This document shows positions 54,386-61,683 of a DNA stretch of 64,000 nt, piece after piece. Origin of the DNA: Sphingobacterium tabacisoli (GTDB lineage Bacteria; Bacteroidota; Bacteroidia; Sphingobacteriales; Sphingobacteriaceae); assembly GCF_017908035.1 (NCBI RefSeq), contig NZ_JAEQMU010000009.1, forward strand, positions 1 to 64,000, in the 5' to 3' direction. A program made the translations under genes and the position numbers. The notes beneath the pieces were generated by a model, which was not told where the DNA came from, did not search any database, and worked only from the letters and a program-made list of their open reading frames with translations. Position 1 is the stretch's first letter. Every line of letters begins with the position of its first letter.

Positions 54386-55030
54386 TTATACCAAATCCAA
54401 TTCGCCTAGATACGAGCTTCTAGACACTTTTTTACCTTTGCGATCTGCAAAGAATATCCATACATGCCCTTTACCTCCCAAGAAGTGAGTCGGGATGACA
54501 ATATCTACCGTACCATCCGCACGTGTCGGTGGCGTAGGTACCGTCATAAACTCATTTATCGTAGGCTGATGCAGCAGGATGACCACCTGATCATCGGCTT
54601 TGGAGCCGTACAGCGAATTAAGCGCAGTATCCCAATCGATAGAAAGCGTACCGGCAGCTACCGAAGCTGTCATAGCTCCACCGCCCACAAACGATCCCGA
54701 GCTGATCAGGATCTTGCTGTAATCCAGCTCAAATAAGGGATAGACACCTGTCACCGCAGTATCCATATTCGCCTGTAGCGCTACATTGGCAGGCGTCATC
54801 GCATCGGCATTCTTCTGTCCGAAGCCCAATTTCAGGATCGGTGCTATCGGCATCAGAAACTTTGTAATAGTCGCAAACCGCTCCTGTTGGATTTTCTGTT
54901 CTTCACTAAACGGTTTTGTCCGTTTTTTGGAGAGCCCTTTGATGTAGTCGATTCCCTTCCAGCTGCTCCCGATCACCGAACCTGCTTTTCCTTTGAAGCC
55001 ACCATTTGCTCCATGTTTGATTGTTGCCAT
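54386..55030 (-). CDS. DUF6266-family protein
   Basis: This 214-residue protein begins with the family signature NGGFKGKAGSVIGSSWKG (about 9-26). It is followed by the helix-rich KPFSEEQKIQQERF segment, a central beta region, and the C-terminal VWIFFADRKGKKVSRSSYLGELD. No signal peptide or membrane segment is visible. The function of the family is unknown. It is the first of five same-strand genes that continue with a shorter paralog, a holin-like protein, a CHAP hydrolase and a u-spanin-like lipoprotein, so it might be cargo or a factor released by lysis; this is inference. A good promoter (TTG, 21-bp spacer, TATGTTTG) lies at 55102-55133. Confidence 0.85.
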   Translation of the reverse strand: MATIKHGANGGFKGKAGSVIGSSWKGIDYIKGLSKKRTKPFSEEQKIQQERFATITKFLMPIAPILKLGFGQKNADAMTPANVALQANMDTAVTGVYPLFELDYSKILISSGSFVGGGAMTASVAAGTLSIDWDTALNSLYGSKADDQVVILLHQPTINEFMTVPTPPTRADGTVDIVIPTHFLGGKGHVWIFFADRKGKKVSRSSYLGELDLV

Positions 55031-55402
55031 TTTTTTGAAATTTAAAAATTAAACCATACGTAAAGAATTGACATATACCGGTATTAATTGCTTTACACGG
55101 ACAAACATAGTTCCTAACACATACCCCTGTCAATAGCCAGAAGACACTTGTCGGGAGTATGGCGGACATCACCCAAGATACTGTCGGGACGCTGTCGGTA
55201 TCAAGTTCCGCCCAGGGCTAGACCTGTTCCGTACCAGCTCTGTACCAGCTTCGGAATTTCCAGTTCCTATAATCCGTATTCCAACACCTATTCATCGCGT
55301 GCACCTGATAACAACGTGATGAATAGGTGATAAATCTGTGATAAAAAGGTGATGTGCGGCCGAAGCTGGTACGAAGCGAGGGCGAAGCCATAGCGAAGAT
55401 GG
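55031..55402. repeat. Gap with nested inverted and direct repeats
   Basis: This 372-bp region has no gene. Besides the promoter at 55102-55133 it holds a 13-bp inverted repeat (55242-55254/55360-55372, GTACCAGCTTCGG) that encloses a second one with 15 of 16 positions matching (55285-55300/55314-55329, core CACCTATTCATC). It also has direct repeats: GTACCAGCT at 55231-55239 and 55242-55250, and several TGTCGG between 55148 and 55198. The nested pairing could fold as a structured RNA or serve as a protein-binding or recombination site. I cannot match it to a known element. Confidence 0.6.
55102..55133 (-). promoter_or_regulatory. Promoter of the DUF6266-lysis operon
   Basis: On the - strand TTG (55133-55131), a 21-bp spacer and TATGTTTG (55109-55102) give a full match to the -33/-7 pattern of Bacteroidota. 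The start site would lie near 55099, giving a leader of about 70 nt before the DUF6266 ATG. Confidence 0.6.
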
Positions 55403-55801
55403 TCAAGGCATGATATTGGGCATCCTACGGTGGTAGATACGGTAGAAAATCACTACATCACTTTTGGTATAGTACTTTTCAACGCCCTGGGTAAATTTAG
55501 AGCGGATCATCTCTTCCTTTACCTTACGGTTGAGCGTCCGCTCAGATATCCCTACGTAGGCGCACACCTCCTTTGTGGACATATATCCCTCATCTAAAGC
55601 AACTTTTAAAAAACCCATTAGGAGTTCTCCTTTCTTCAGAAACAATGTTTCCAGCGCACGGTTACCAGGACCGTCTGCAGTCAATGGGGAAGAGGAATCT
55701 AATAATCTTCGCAGAAGATCCTGTGTAATACCTATAGAGGCCTCTATACGCGATAGAACCGTCAATATTTCTGGAATTGAATTAAGCATGGTTATGGTCA
55801 T
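55403..55801 (-). CDS. Small helix-turn-helix protein, excisionase/MerR-like
   Basis: This 132-residue protein has a C-terminal winged-HTH-like segment (about 73-125: GYMSTKEVCAYVGISERTLNRKVKEEMIRSKFTQGVEKYYTKSDVVIFY). This is the pattern of DNA-binding excisionase-type proteins of Bacteroidota mobile elements. The N-terminal half is helical (LNSIPEILTVLSRIEASIGITQDLLRRLL). The start could be the ATG at 55801 or the one four codons later. It is encoded upstream of the DUF6266-lysis genes on the same strand, separated by the repeat-rich gap, and is a candidate regulator of them. No recombinase is nearby. Confidence 0.7.
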   Translation of the reverse strand: MTITMLNSIPEILTVLSRIEASIGITQDLLRRLLDSSSPLTADGPGNRALETLFLKKGELLMGFLKVALDEGYMSTKEVCAYVGISERTLNRKVKEEMIRSKFTQGVEKYYTKSDVVIFYRIYHRRMPNIMP

Positions 55802-55874
55802 TTAGGCCATACCGAAACCACGGGGATATCGCTATAAATCCCCTATGACAGGTTAAAAATGGAGGAGAATCCGT

Positions 55875-56843
55875 CTACAGCCGCTCACCTAGATCAATAT
55901 ACTGATCAGCCCAGTCTTCTGGAAAACTCGCTCTATGTTGGAGATGAGACACGACTTTACTTTTTAACCCCTTGGAAATACCGCTCAGCTCGGCTACGGT
56001 ACACCGCTCCTGATCAGCAATATGCTCCAGAACCGAGGCACTCAGCTCTCCGTCTGCCCGAACTAGGATTTTTTTCCGTTTCTGACACACAAAATACCAT
56101 ACATTGAGCCACACACCACGCCTTATCTCGACAAACCAGCCGCTTACCAATAGATACGAGAGCACAACAGAAGTACTCTTCATACTATGTCTGCTTCCAT
56201 CAACGGTGTAACACCGGCCATACTTATTAAAGATCAAAAGGACTACTTCCTTTGCCAATAGGCGCTTCATATTGTCCGGAATAGACCCTTTTTCTACCAG
56301 ATCCTGGACACGCTCGCTGATACTGACCCTCGCAGTAGGGTATTCTACCCGACGGCTTATTCCATAAGCAATCATACTGCTTCTCAGATGAATAGCAGGA
56401 AGATATATAGGGTGCCACAAAGGTCTTAGCTGCAGCAAAAAAGACTGTAACAACATGAATAAAACAAATATCGGAAACCCCTCAGTCGGAAAGCTAGAAT
56501 CCCAGACCGAACTATCTGCCACACGAAATAATAGCTTGACTGCCATAAAATGCAATAGCAATAATGGGACAGCAACCGATATCAAATACCATAAAGCGAG
56601 CCTTCCTCTACGTGCGGGATCCCCCAAAGGATTACGGTGTTCAAAAAAAAGAATGTAAGCAATCACCAATACAAAAGAATAGAGAGTAAAAAGCAAAAAC
56701 GACACCACACAGATCAACCAAAAGACAATATTGTCTATATAAACATTTATCATCCAAAAACGGCTACCTGTATTCACCAGATAAGCAAACAGCATAACCA
56801 CGAACACCATAGAGGCCTGATGTAATTTTCGTAAGACCGACAT
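55875..56843 (-). CDS. Membrane protein with LytTR-like C-terminal domain
   Basis: This 322-residue protein has about four membrane segments in its N-terminal half (about 12-32, 36-66, 84-106 and 120-142). The cytoplasmic C-terminal region (about 190-280) has the spacing of a LytTR DNA-binding domain: a short strand and turn CYTVDGSRHSMKSTSVVLSYLL, then WFVEIRRGVWLNVWYF, resembling the LytTR F-x-R-x-H-R-x-x-x-V-N core. If so it is a membrane-embedded transcription factor without a separate kinase. The last 50 residues carry another possible small HTH (CTVAELSGISKGLKSKVVSHL). It is the most upstream - strand gene of the module and may regulate it. Confidence 0.6.
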   Translation of the reverse strand: MSVLRKLHQASMVFVVMLFAYLVNTGSRFWMINVYIDNIVFWLICVVSFLLFTLYSFVLVIAYILFFEHRNPLGDPARRGRLALWYLISVAVPLLLLHFMAVKLLFRVADSSVWDSSFPTEGFPIFVLFMLLQSFLLQLRPLWHPIYLPAIHLRSSMIAYGISRRVEYPTARVSISERVQDLVEKGSIPDNMKRLLAKEVVLLIFNKYGRCYTVDGSRHSMKSTSVVLSYLLVSGWFVEIRRGVWLNVWYFVCQKRKKILVRADGELSASVLEHIADQERCTVAELSGISKGLKSKVVSHLQHRASFPEDWADQYIDLGERL

Positions 56844-57164
56844 ATAAAAAAGTTTATAAAAGGCTAGTAACCAACCTACAATATATAAACATTTTCTTTA
56901 AAATTATTCTTTATCCTGAAAAAACAAATTTCATCATGGCGTTTTTCTTCTATTCAGCCACATACCCTATACCACGCACCCCCTCCTATCTACCTCCTCA
57001 CCGCTAAAAAGTTTTCCACAAAACAACCGTTCGTCCGAAATATACCCCAACAGCCCCCGTTCTCCTTTTTCCAATAACGGGCGCACCCTATATTCGCACT
57101 GACATGGGCAAGATAGAACGACTATCTCCCAACTGATAGATAACCTTTTAAAAAATTAATTTCT
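56844..57164. other. Intergenic region between divergent genes
   Basis: This 321-bp stretch lies between the LytTR-like gene (-) and the 133-residue gene (+). It is A/T-rich near the left and C-rich around 56990-57080. TATATTCG (57089-57096) is one base off the -7 consensus and could serve the + strand gene at 57165. No RNA gene or further coding frame is convincing. Confidence 0.35.
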
Positions 57165-57566
57165 ATGAAAAAACCATTCAATGTATCCGGTGTCGCCGCG
57201 GTACAGTCCTGGCTGATGCAACTCTCGGATCAGGATCTCGCCCTAGAGCTACAGCTACTCCAAAAAGATCCTGTCGTCTGGCTATTATTACACTTTGAGT
57301 TTACACCCTCCCAAGAGCAGCAACTTCGCAGTCTAACAACCGACTTTCTTGAGGCATTGGCCCAGGCGCTCGCCAACAGTTGGCAGAACAGGGAGCTTGT
57401 CGCCTTCCAAAAGAATGAGCCGCCTGCCGCTCCCATCGCAACGAAAGATAAAAGCCACAACAAGGATGTCTTATTTTTCGGGACTACATCCAGCCAACAG
57501 CGTATCGCCGAAGATAGCCGACCGCTGAGCAGCAGTGCGCTAGCTGTACAGATCATATACAGCTAG
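57165..57566 (+). CDS. Unknown small protein
   Basis: I do not recognise this 133-residue protein. It is soluble, largely helical up to residue 88 (LSDQDLALELQLLQKDPVVWLLLHFEFTPSQEQQLRSL), then polar and probably disordered (PPAAPIATKDKSHNKD). There are no signal peptide, cysteines or catalytic motifs. It lies in the accessory module on the + strand, opposite the lysis genes, and has its own terminator that overlaps the stop codon. A similar frame runs on the other strand, but the + strand frame has a clean ATG with an A-rich leader. Confidence 0.6.
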   Translation: MKKPFNVSGVAAVQSWLMQLSDQDLALELQLLQKDPVVWLLLHFEFTPSQEQQLRSLTTDFLEALAQALANSWQNRELVAFQKNEPPAAPIATKDKSHNKDVLFFGTTSSQQRIAEDSRPLSSSALAVQIIYS

Positions 57567-57575
57567 TAATTTTTG
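57541..57575 (+). terminator. Terminator overlapping the stop of the 133-residue gene
   Basis: Perfect 9-bp arms (57541-57549/57559-57567) with a 9-nt loop are followed by a T-run at 57570-57574. The TAG stop codon lies inside the stem. A second hairpin without a T-run (57589-57597/57615-57623) follows. Confidence 0.7.
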
Positions 57576-57740
57576 AGACACGAACCATAGCCCCACGCTG
57601 ACCGAAACCCGGAGTGGGGCTACTATAATAAACCATGCAACCTGAGACAATCCCTATATATTGAACTAGAGCAGCTAATTCGGCTCTCGTGGTAGCCACT
57701 ACCAAGATCGAAATTTGTAACACACACAGATTATACCCAT

Positions 57741-58271
57741 ATGAACAGTAATACGCACAGTGGTCTCGACCAATATCTAAGTAGTATAAAAGCCGACTGG
57801 AAAATCCATTATCCCGATCTGGAGAAACATCTACAGCTAGAGCAGCTATACGCCAGCGAGTGGCTGTACCATGAACAAGGATGCATCTACCTCCTTCTCG
57901 AGGGGGTATTAGGCAAGTATAAGAAGAATATACCCTTGCGGTATGTGTTACCTCATGAACCCATAATAATCCTACAGGAACAATCTCCAACACGCTTCAA
58001 AGCGCTAACCCATGCATTGCTCTACAAGATAGACCAGCAGAAGCTGTACGAACTCCACCGGCTCTATAGTGATATAGCACAGCTCTATCACCGCATCTGG
58101 CTCAATCATCATCAATACCTAGAATACCGCAACAACCTACTTGAGTACCGCAAAGGCGAAAGGCTAGAAGTATTCCGTAAGGACTTTCAGGTAGTGATCC
58201 CATTAATCACACGGAAGGAACTCGCTCAATATCTCAATCTAAGCGAAGAATATTTACGTCAACTCTTCTGA
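57741..58271 (+). CDS. Degenerate Crp/Fnr-like regulator
   Basis: This 176-residue protein has the general plan of Bacteroidota Crp/Fnr-type proteins. An N-terminal cupin-like half (IYLLLEGVLGKYKKNIPLRYVLPHEPIIILQEQSPTRFKALTHALLYKI) is followed by a long dimer helix (about 100-150), then a HTH-like end (PLITRKELAQYLNLSEEYLRQLF) that stops right after the recognition helix. The cyclic-nucleotide pocket motif is not visible, and the protein is shorter than the usual 190-230 residues. It may be a ligand-independent regulator or a shortened copy. It is a + strand gene with no close partner. Confidence 0.6.
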   Translation: MNSNTHSGLDQYLSSIKADWKIHYPDLEKHLQLEQLYASEWLYHEQGCIYLLLEGVLGKYKKNIPLRYVLPHEPIIILQEQSPTRFKALTHALLYKIDQQKLYELHRLYSDIAQLYHRIWLNHHQYLEYRNNLLEYRKGERLEVFRKDFQVVIPLITRKELAQYLNLSEEYLRQLF

Positions 58272-58723
58272 ATATAAATCCCCAACTAATTGGGGTATGA
58301 AACCCAACTTTTACCAGAATACCTGCTTTAATTTTGAGATATAATAGTAAAAAAGAAATGACAGCAGTAGCAACATATCAACCATCAGGTACAGCACAAG
58401 CAGGCAGACACCGAGCCTTGCGGATAGACTCCGCAGCTATAGGCCATCCCTCCTGGGGGCAGACCTACCCTATGCTGTATTCAGTTGGCATGATGAGAAG
58501 CTATTGCTACCGGCCGCTATTCAAACGGATACGGCGTAGATTCGCGGTATACCCGTGAGGCGGTATTAAAGAGAATGGTCTGGCAAATAAGGAGTCCCAC
58601 CGCCAAGAACCAAAAAGCTCTCTTCGTGAGGGCTGGGGCCAATGAAGTATCTGATTTTTTTAACCAAGGCAGATACCGCCATTGTGATCAATTCATAAAT
58701 CTAAGTTACGTAATTCCAATATT
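58272..58723. other. Gene-poor stretch with broken coding-like frames
   Basis: This 452-bp region has several short open frames on the + strand, none with clear support. One (58358-58558) starts ATG and encodes 66 residues with no similarity I know. A different frame over 58350-58540 (ending PYAVFSWHDEKLLLPAAIQTDTA) and a third around 58500-58700 (GYGVDSRYTREAVLKRMVW) look more protein-like but lack starts, as if one gene had been broken by frameshifts. A small 6-bp hairpin is at 58280-58295. Confidence 0.3.
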
Positions 58724-58963
58724 ATGGCACTACAATGGTTTAAATACAACAGCGGCAACGCTTCTGATCCGGCAAGCTACACTAAGCATGGTGCAACAGC
58801 ACCGACAGACTGTAGCACACCAACACAGCAGCTCTGTGCTATTCGGGCAGAAGAAGATACAAACGCAAAACCCATTATCGACAATACTATTCTAATCGAG
58901 ATGGTTAATGCACTACAAGCTGAAAGTAATAAACCTGGCTTCGTCTTATTGAAGCCTCGTTAA
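58724..58963 (+). CDS. Small unknown protein, possibly DUF6520-like
   Basis: This 79-residue protein starts MALQWFKYNSGNASDPASYTKHGATAPTDCSTPTQQLCAIRAEED. The segment with two cysteines (DCSTPTQQLCAIRA) resembles small Bacteroidota proteins of the DUF6520 kind, which have a similar Cys-x(7-8)-LCAI stretch, but the usual signal peptide is missing. A terminator follows at 59001-59029. It is the last + strand gene before cluster E. The function is unknown. Confidence 0.6.
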   Translation: MALQWFKYNSGNASDPASYTKHGATAPTDCSTPTQQLCAIRAEEDTNAKPIIDNTILIEMVNALQAESNKPGFVLLKPR

Positions 58964-59000
58964 CAGCGTGTAAGGTAAACAGTGTATAGTAATCCAATTA

Positions 59001-59029
59001 GGGTATGGTTGAAGAAACCATACCCTTTT
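59001..59029. terminator. Terminator between the 79-residue gene and cluster E
   Basis: A perfect 10-bp stem (59001-59010/59016-59025) with a 5-nt loop is followed by four T residues on the + strand. It lies between converging genes and may serve both. Confidence 0.75.
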
Positions 59030-59033
59030 GCCT

Positions 59034-60299
59034 TTATAAGTTGACCTCTTCAACAACTAAAACATCTATTTTTCGTTCTTCGATTTCTCCACGAATACCA
59101 TAAACGACAAGCTGTTTATTCAATTCTTCCAAAGTTTTAACATTTCCTACCTCGATTCTAGTATCAATATTTACCTCGTCTATGACAGGTGGGAATTGGT
59201 TTACGTAATCTAAAAAAGTAGCAAATACTTTCGAACCAACGTAGACCATCTGCCCCTCTTTCTTCTCTTTAGATGGTACAGCAACACATGATTTGAGAAC
59301 CAAGCAAGGCATAAGTTTTTTATCAAGATAAATTTTTACACCGTATATGCTTTCAAAGTCATACATAATTTCTAGAGCCTGTATAGAATCCGGTCTCTTT
59401 ATCCTATCGTAGCGTTCATATGATATCCCATTGTCTACAAGCCATACTTCTTTAGGATTAGCAGAGAAATTCTCATAAATTGTTGAATCCTTCACTTTCC
59501 ACACCACCCTGTCCATTCGTGGGACGAAGTACTTATCTAAAAGCTTAGCATTCGCCATTAAGCTCTTTAACGCACTATATATTCCTGAATTGAAAATAGA
59601 TGACCTATATAAGCCCGTAACACTGTCCGTTTCAAACTTCCACGGCTGATAATTTACATCACTTTGATAACCTGAAAAAAACACACCCGCTTTTAAAATT
59701 TCAGTAACGCTACCGCTTGCCGCAAGAAGATTTCCTTTGCCAAAATCATCTTTCAATGGCAGATCTATGCTTCCCTGCTGATGTAGCTTGAGGATATTAT
59801 CCGACGTTATGAATCCACTGGAAGTAATAGCCTGCACCTTTCCCTGATATAGCAATATTGCCTGTGGAATACTCTTGTATGGGAACATTTTTCTGAAGTA
59901 ATCATCTTGATAGATTACAGGGAGATTTACTTTATGCTCTTTAAGATACTCGTTTTTATGGAAGAAGTCCGTCATCGTCTTCTTATCTTCAGGCGTAACT
60001 ATTATGACTTTAAAAATATTTCCATGTTTCTTTTCAAGCTCCTGTAGATGCGGCATGATCTGTATACAGGAACCACAAGAGGTCTCAAATAAATCGATCA
60101 GTACCACTTTATCGTACAATGCCTTCCAATTGATCTTATTCTCCATTCCACGCATCAGCTTTATGGAGCTAGGTGGTGTAAACTGCTCACCGACATAAAG
60201 TCTTTTAGAGAGATCAATCACTTTAGCGTTCTGTGCAATCAGGTTAATGTGCGTACTGATCAAAGTCAGTAATATTATAAATGGCTTTAAATTTTTCAT
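59034..60299 (-). CDS. TlpA-like thioredoxin fused to a DUF3738-like domain (cluster E)
   Basis: This 421-residue exported protein has a signal peptide at 1-22 (LIAQ). A thioredoxin-like domain (about 35-185) has the redox motif Cys75-Gly-Ser-Cys78 (FETSCGSC) and the cis-Pro motif SIPQAILL. The C-terminal half (about 190-421) ends with a pattern like DUF3738/TIGR03435 (LEELNKQLVVYGIRGEIEERKIDVLVVEEV). The family pairing of TlpA and DUF3738-like parts occurs in Bacteroidota SusCD loci, where a periplasmic redox role is presumed. It follows SusD by 20 bp and ends the cluster. CGSC instead of CGPC should shift the redox potential. Confidence 0.85.
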   Translation of the reverse strand: MKNLKPFIILLTLISTHINLIAQNAKVIDLSKRLYVGEQFTPPSSIKLMRGMENKINWKALYDKVVLIDLFETSCGSCIQIMPHLQELEKKHGNIFKVIIVTPEDKKTMTDFFHKNEYLKEHKVNLPVIYQDDYFRKMFPYKSIPQAILLYQGKVQAITSSGFITSDNILKLHQQGSIDLPLKDDFGKGNLLAASGSVTEILKAGVFFSGYQSDVNYQPWKFETDSVTGLYRSSIFNSGIYSALKSLMANAKLLDKYFVPRMDRVVWKVKDSTIYENFSANPKEVWLVDNGISYERYDRIKRPDSIQALEIMYDFESIYGVKIYLDKKLMPCLVLKSCVAVPSKEKKEGQMVYVGSKVFATFLDYVNQFPPVIDEVNIDTRIEVGNVKTLEELNKQLVVYGIRGEIEERKIDVLVVEEVNL

Positions 60300-60319
60300 T
60301 TCTTGTTATCTTTAATTGG

Positions 60320-61678
60320 TTATCGTCTATTTTGTTGTACACCGCTTAGTTCTATTACCGTTTCGGGTATTCTATAAGCGTACCGTAAGTCATTTGGTGG
60401 TAAAGTATAGGTCTGATCACCTATAGTACGTTTCAACGTAGTCTGAAATCGCGGATCTAGATTGAGCCGTTTGAGGTCAGACCAACGTCTACCGCGAAAC
60501 ACCAATTCTTTACGTCGTTCCGTCAGTATTGTACGAAGCAATTCGTCTTCATTAGATTCAGACACAGGGATAAACAGCGCATCCTTATTCCATCTTGATT
60601 TTAAAAGTGTATTGAGTGCTTTGTGGGCTTCATCAAACTTGCCGATACGGGCGGCAGCTTCCGATTTTACGAGATAGATCTCACTGGTAGTAATCCCAAA
60701 GAACAGTGTATTACTCTGATCGTAGCTCCCTTTAAAATAGTGAGTGCCTTCGGGCTCGATATTAGCTTTGAAAAACGCACGTTTACGTAAGTCATCATCC
60801 GAATACGCGGAAAATAAAATAGTATCTACCAATGCATTAGTAGCTCCCAAGGGATTCGTTGTAATAGCTAGAGCGGGAAATAGTACTTCCACATTAAATC
60901 TTAGCATGGGGTAATTAGCGTTTAAAGCCAGACTATGGAAGTCCAAGAGCTCAGGACTCAACTGTAAACAGGAGTCAGCATAAATGTAGGCTTGATTAAA
61001 ATCTCCCATATCCAAAAAAACACGAGCCAATGCTCCATAAGCACTAGCTTTATGGGGCCGTCCTTTTGTCGTTTCTACAATGGGGAGATTAGCGATCGCT
61101 GTCTTAAAATCCGATATGATCTGCTTGTAAGTATCCACTAGGGATGGACGAATCGATTTTTGGTCTATACCAGGACTGAGCCGCACTGGAACACCCATTT
61201 CATGAGCAGCTGTTGACATGGTATATGCGGGACTATAAATTTCAGTAAGCTGATGAAGTGCAAAAGCTCGGTAGAAATGCGCTCCTCCGTGTATGCGCTT
61301 ATATCTTCCATCAGCTTCGTCTACCCCTTTCAGAATATCCAATACCTGATTGGATATATATACCACCTTGTAGGGCCGTTGCCACTGGATTGTATTCGTA
61401 TAGGGTTCATCCGCCCAGATATAGGCCATACGCTGTTCGTAATTGGTTATGCTCTGCCATACATCTTGGGTCAGAAAGTAATCATCTACCCCAATTTCAC
61501 CCCATGCCGGGTAATAGGTATTCAACGTACCGTAATCATTAAGAAGTAATTCGGTATCTTCAATAGTCTTGGGAACAACCAGCTTGATATCCGATTTTTT
61601 ATCTAGAAAGTTATCGCAAGAACTCAATATCCATACTGCGACAGCTATTAAACATATTACATTCAGTTTCATTTTCAT
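60320..61678 (-). CDS. susD-like: RagB/SusD family nutrient-binding lipoprotein (cluster E)
   Basis: This 452-residue SusD-type lipoprotein has its lipobox at Cys21 (WILSSCDNFLDKKSDIKL). Family marks are the helical FYRAFALHQLTEIYSPAYT (about 131-149), the segment TTSEIYLVKSEAAARIGKFDEAHKALNTLL, and the C-terminal TERRKELVFRGRRWSDLKRLNLD. It lies 5 bp behind SusC and 20 bp before the TlpA-like gene. Its helix register and its TlpA partner mark this as a different class of locus from A and B. The ligand is unknown. Confidence 0.93.
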   Translation of the reverse strand: MKMKLNVICLIAVAVWILSSCDNFLDKKSDIKLVVPKTIEDTELLLNDYGTLNTYYPAWGEIGVDDYFLTQDVWQSITNYEQRMAYIWADEPYTNTIQWQRPYKVVYISNQVLDILKGVDEADGRYKRIHGGAHFYRAFALHQLTEIYSPAYTMSTAAHEMGVPVRLSPGIDQKSIRPSLVDTYKQIISDFKTAIANLPIVETTKGRPHKASAYGALARVFLDMGDFNQAYIYADSCLQLSPELLDFHSLALNANYPMLRFNVEVLFPALAITTNPLGATNALVDTILFSAYSDDDLRKRAFFKANIEPEGTHYFKGSYDQSNTLFFGITTSEIYLVKSEAAARIGKFDEAHKALNTLLKSRWNKDALFIPVSESNEDELLRTILTERRKELVFRGRRWSDLKRLNLDPRFQTTLKRTIGDQTYTLPPNDLRYAYRIPETVIELSGVQQNRR

Positions 61679-61683
61679 TCAGT

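Noticed and set aside
55242..55372. Repeat-rich gap considered as a CRISPR array
   Set aside because: The repeats are inverted and of unequal spacing, with no regular repeat-spacer pattern and no cas genes.
58575..58895. 106-codon + strand frame overlapping the 79-residue gene
   Set aside because: It overlaps the better-supported 79-residue gene in another frame and its second half is compositionally odd; only its first part might be a relic.
51883..58963. Region considered as a prophage or integrative element
   Set aside because: No integrase, transposase, terminase, capsid, tail or replication gene is present and no flanking att-like repeats were found; only lysis-type genes and an excisionase-like HTH support it.
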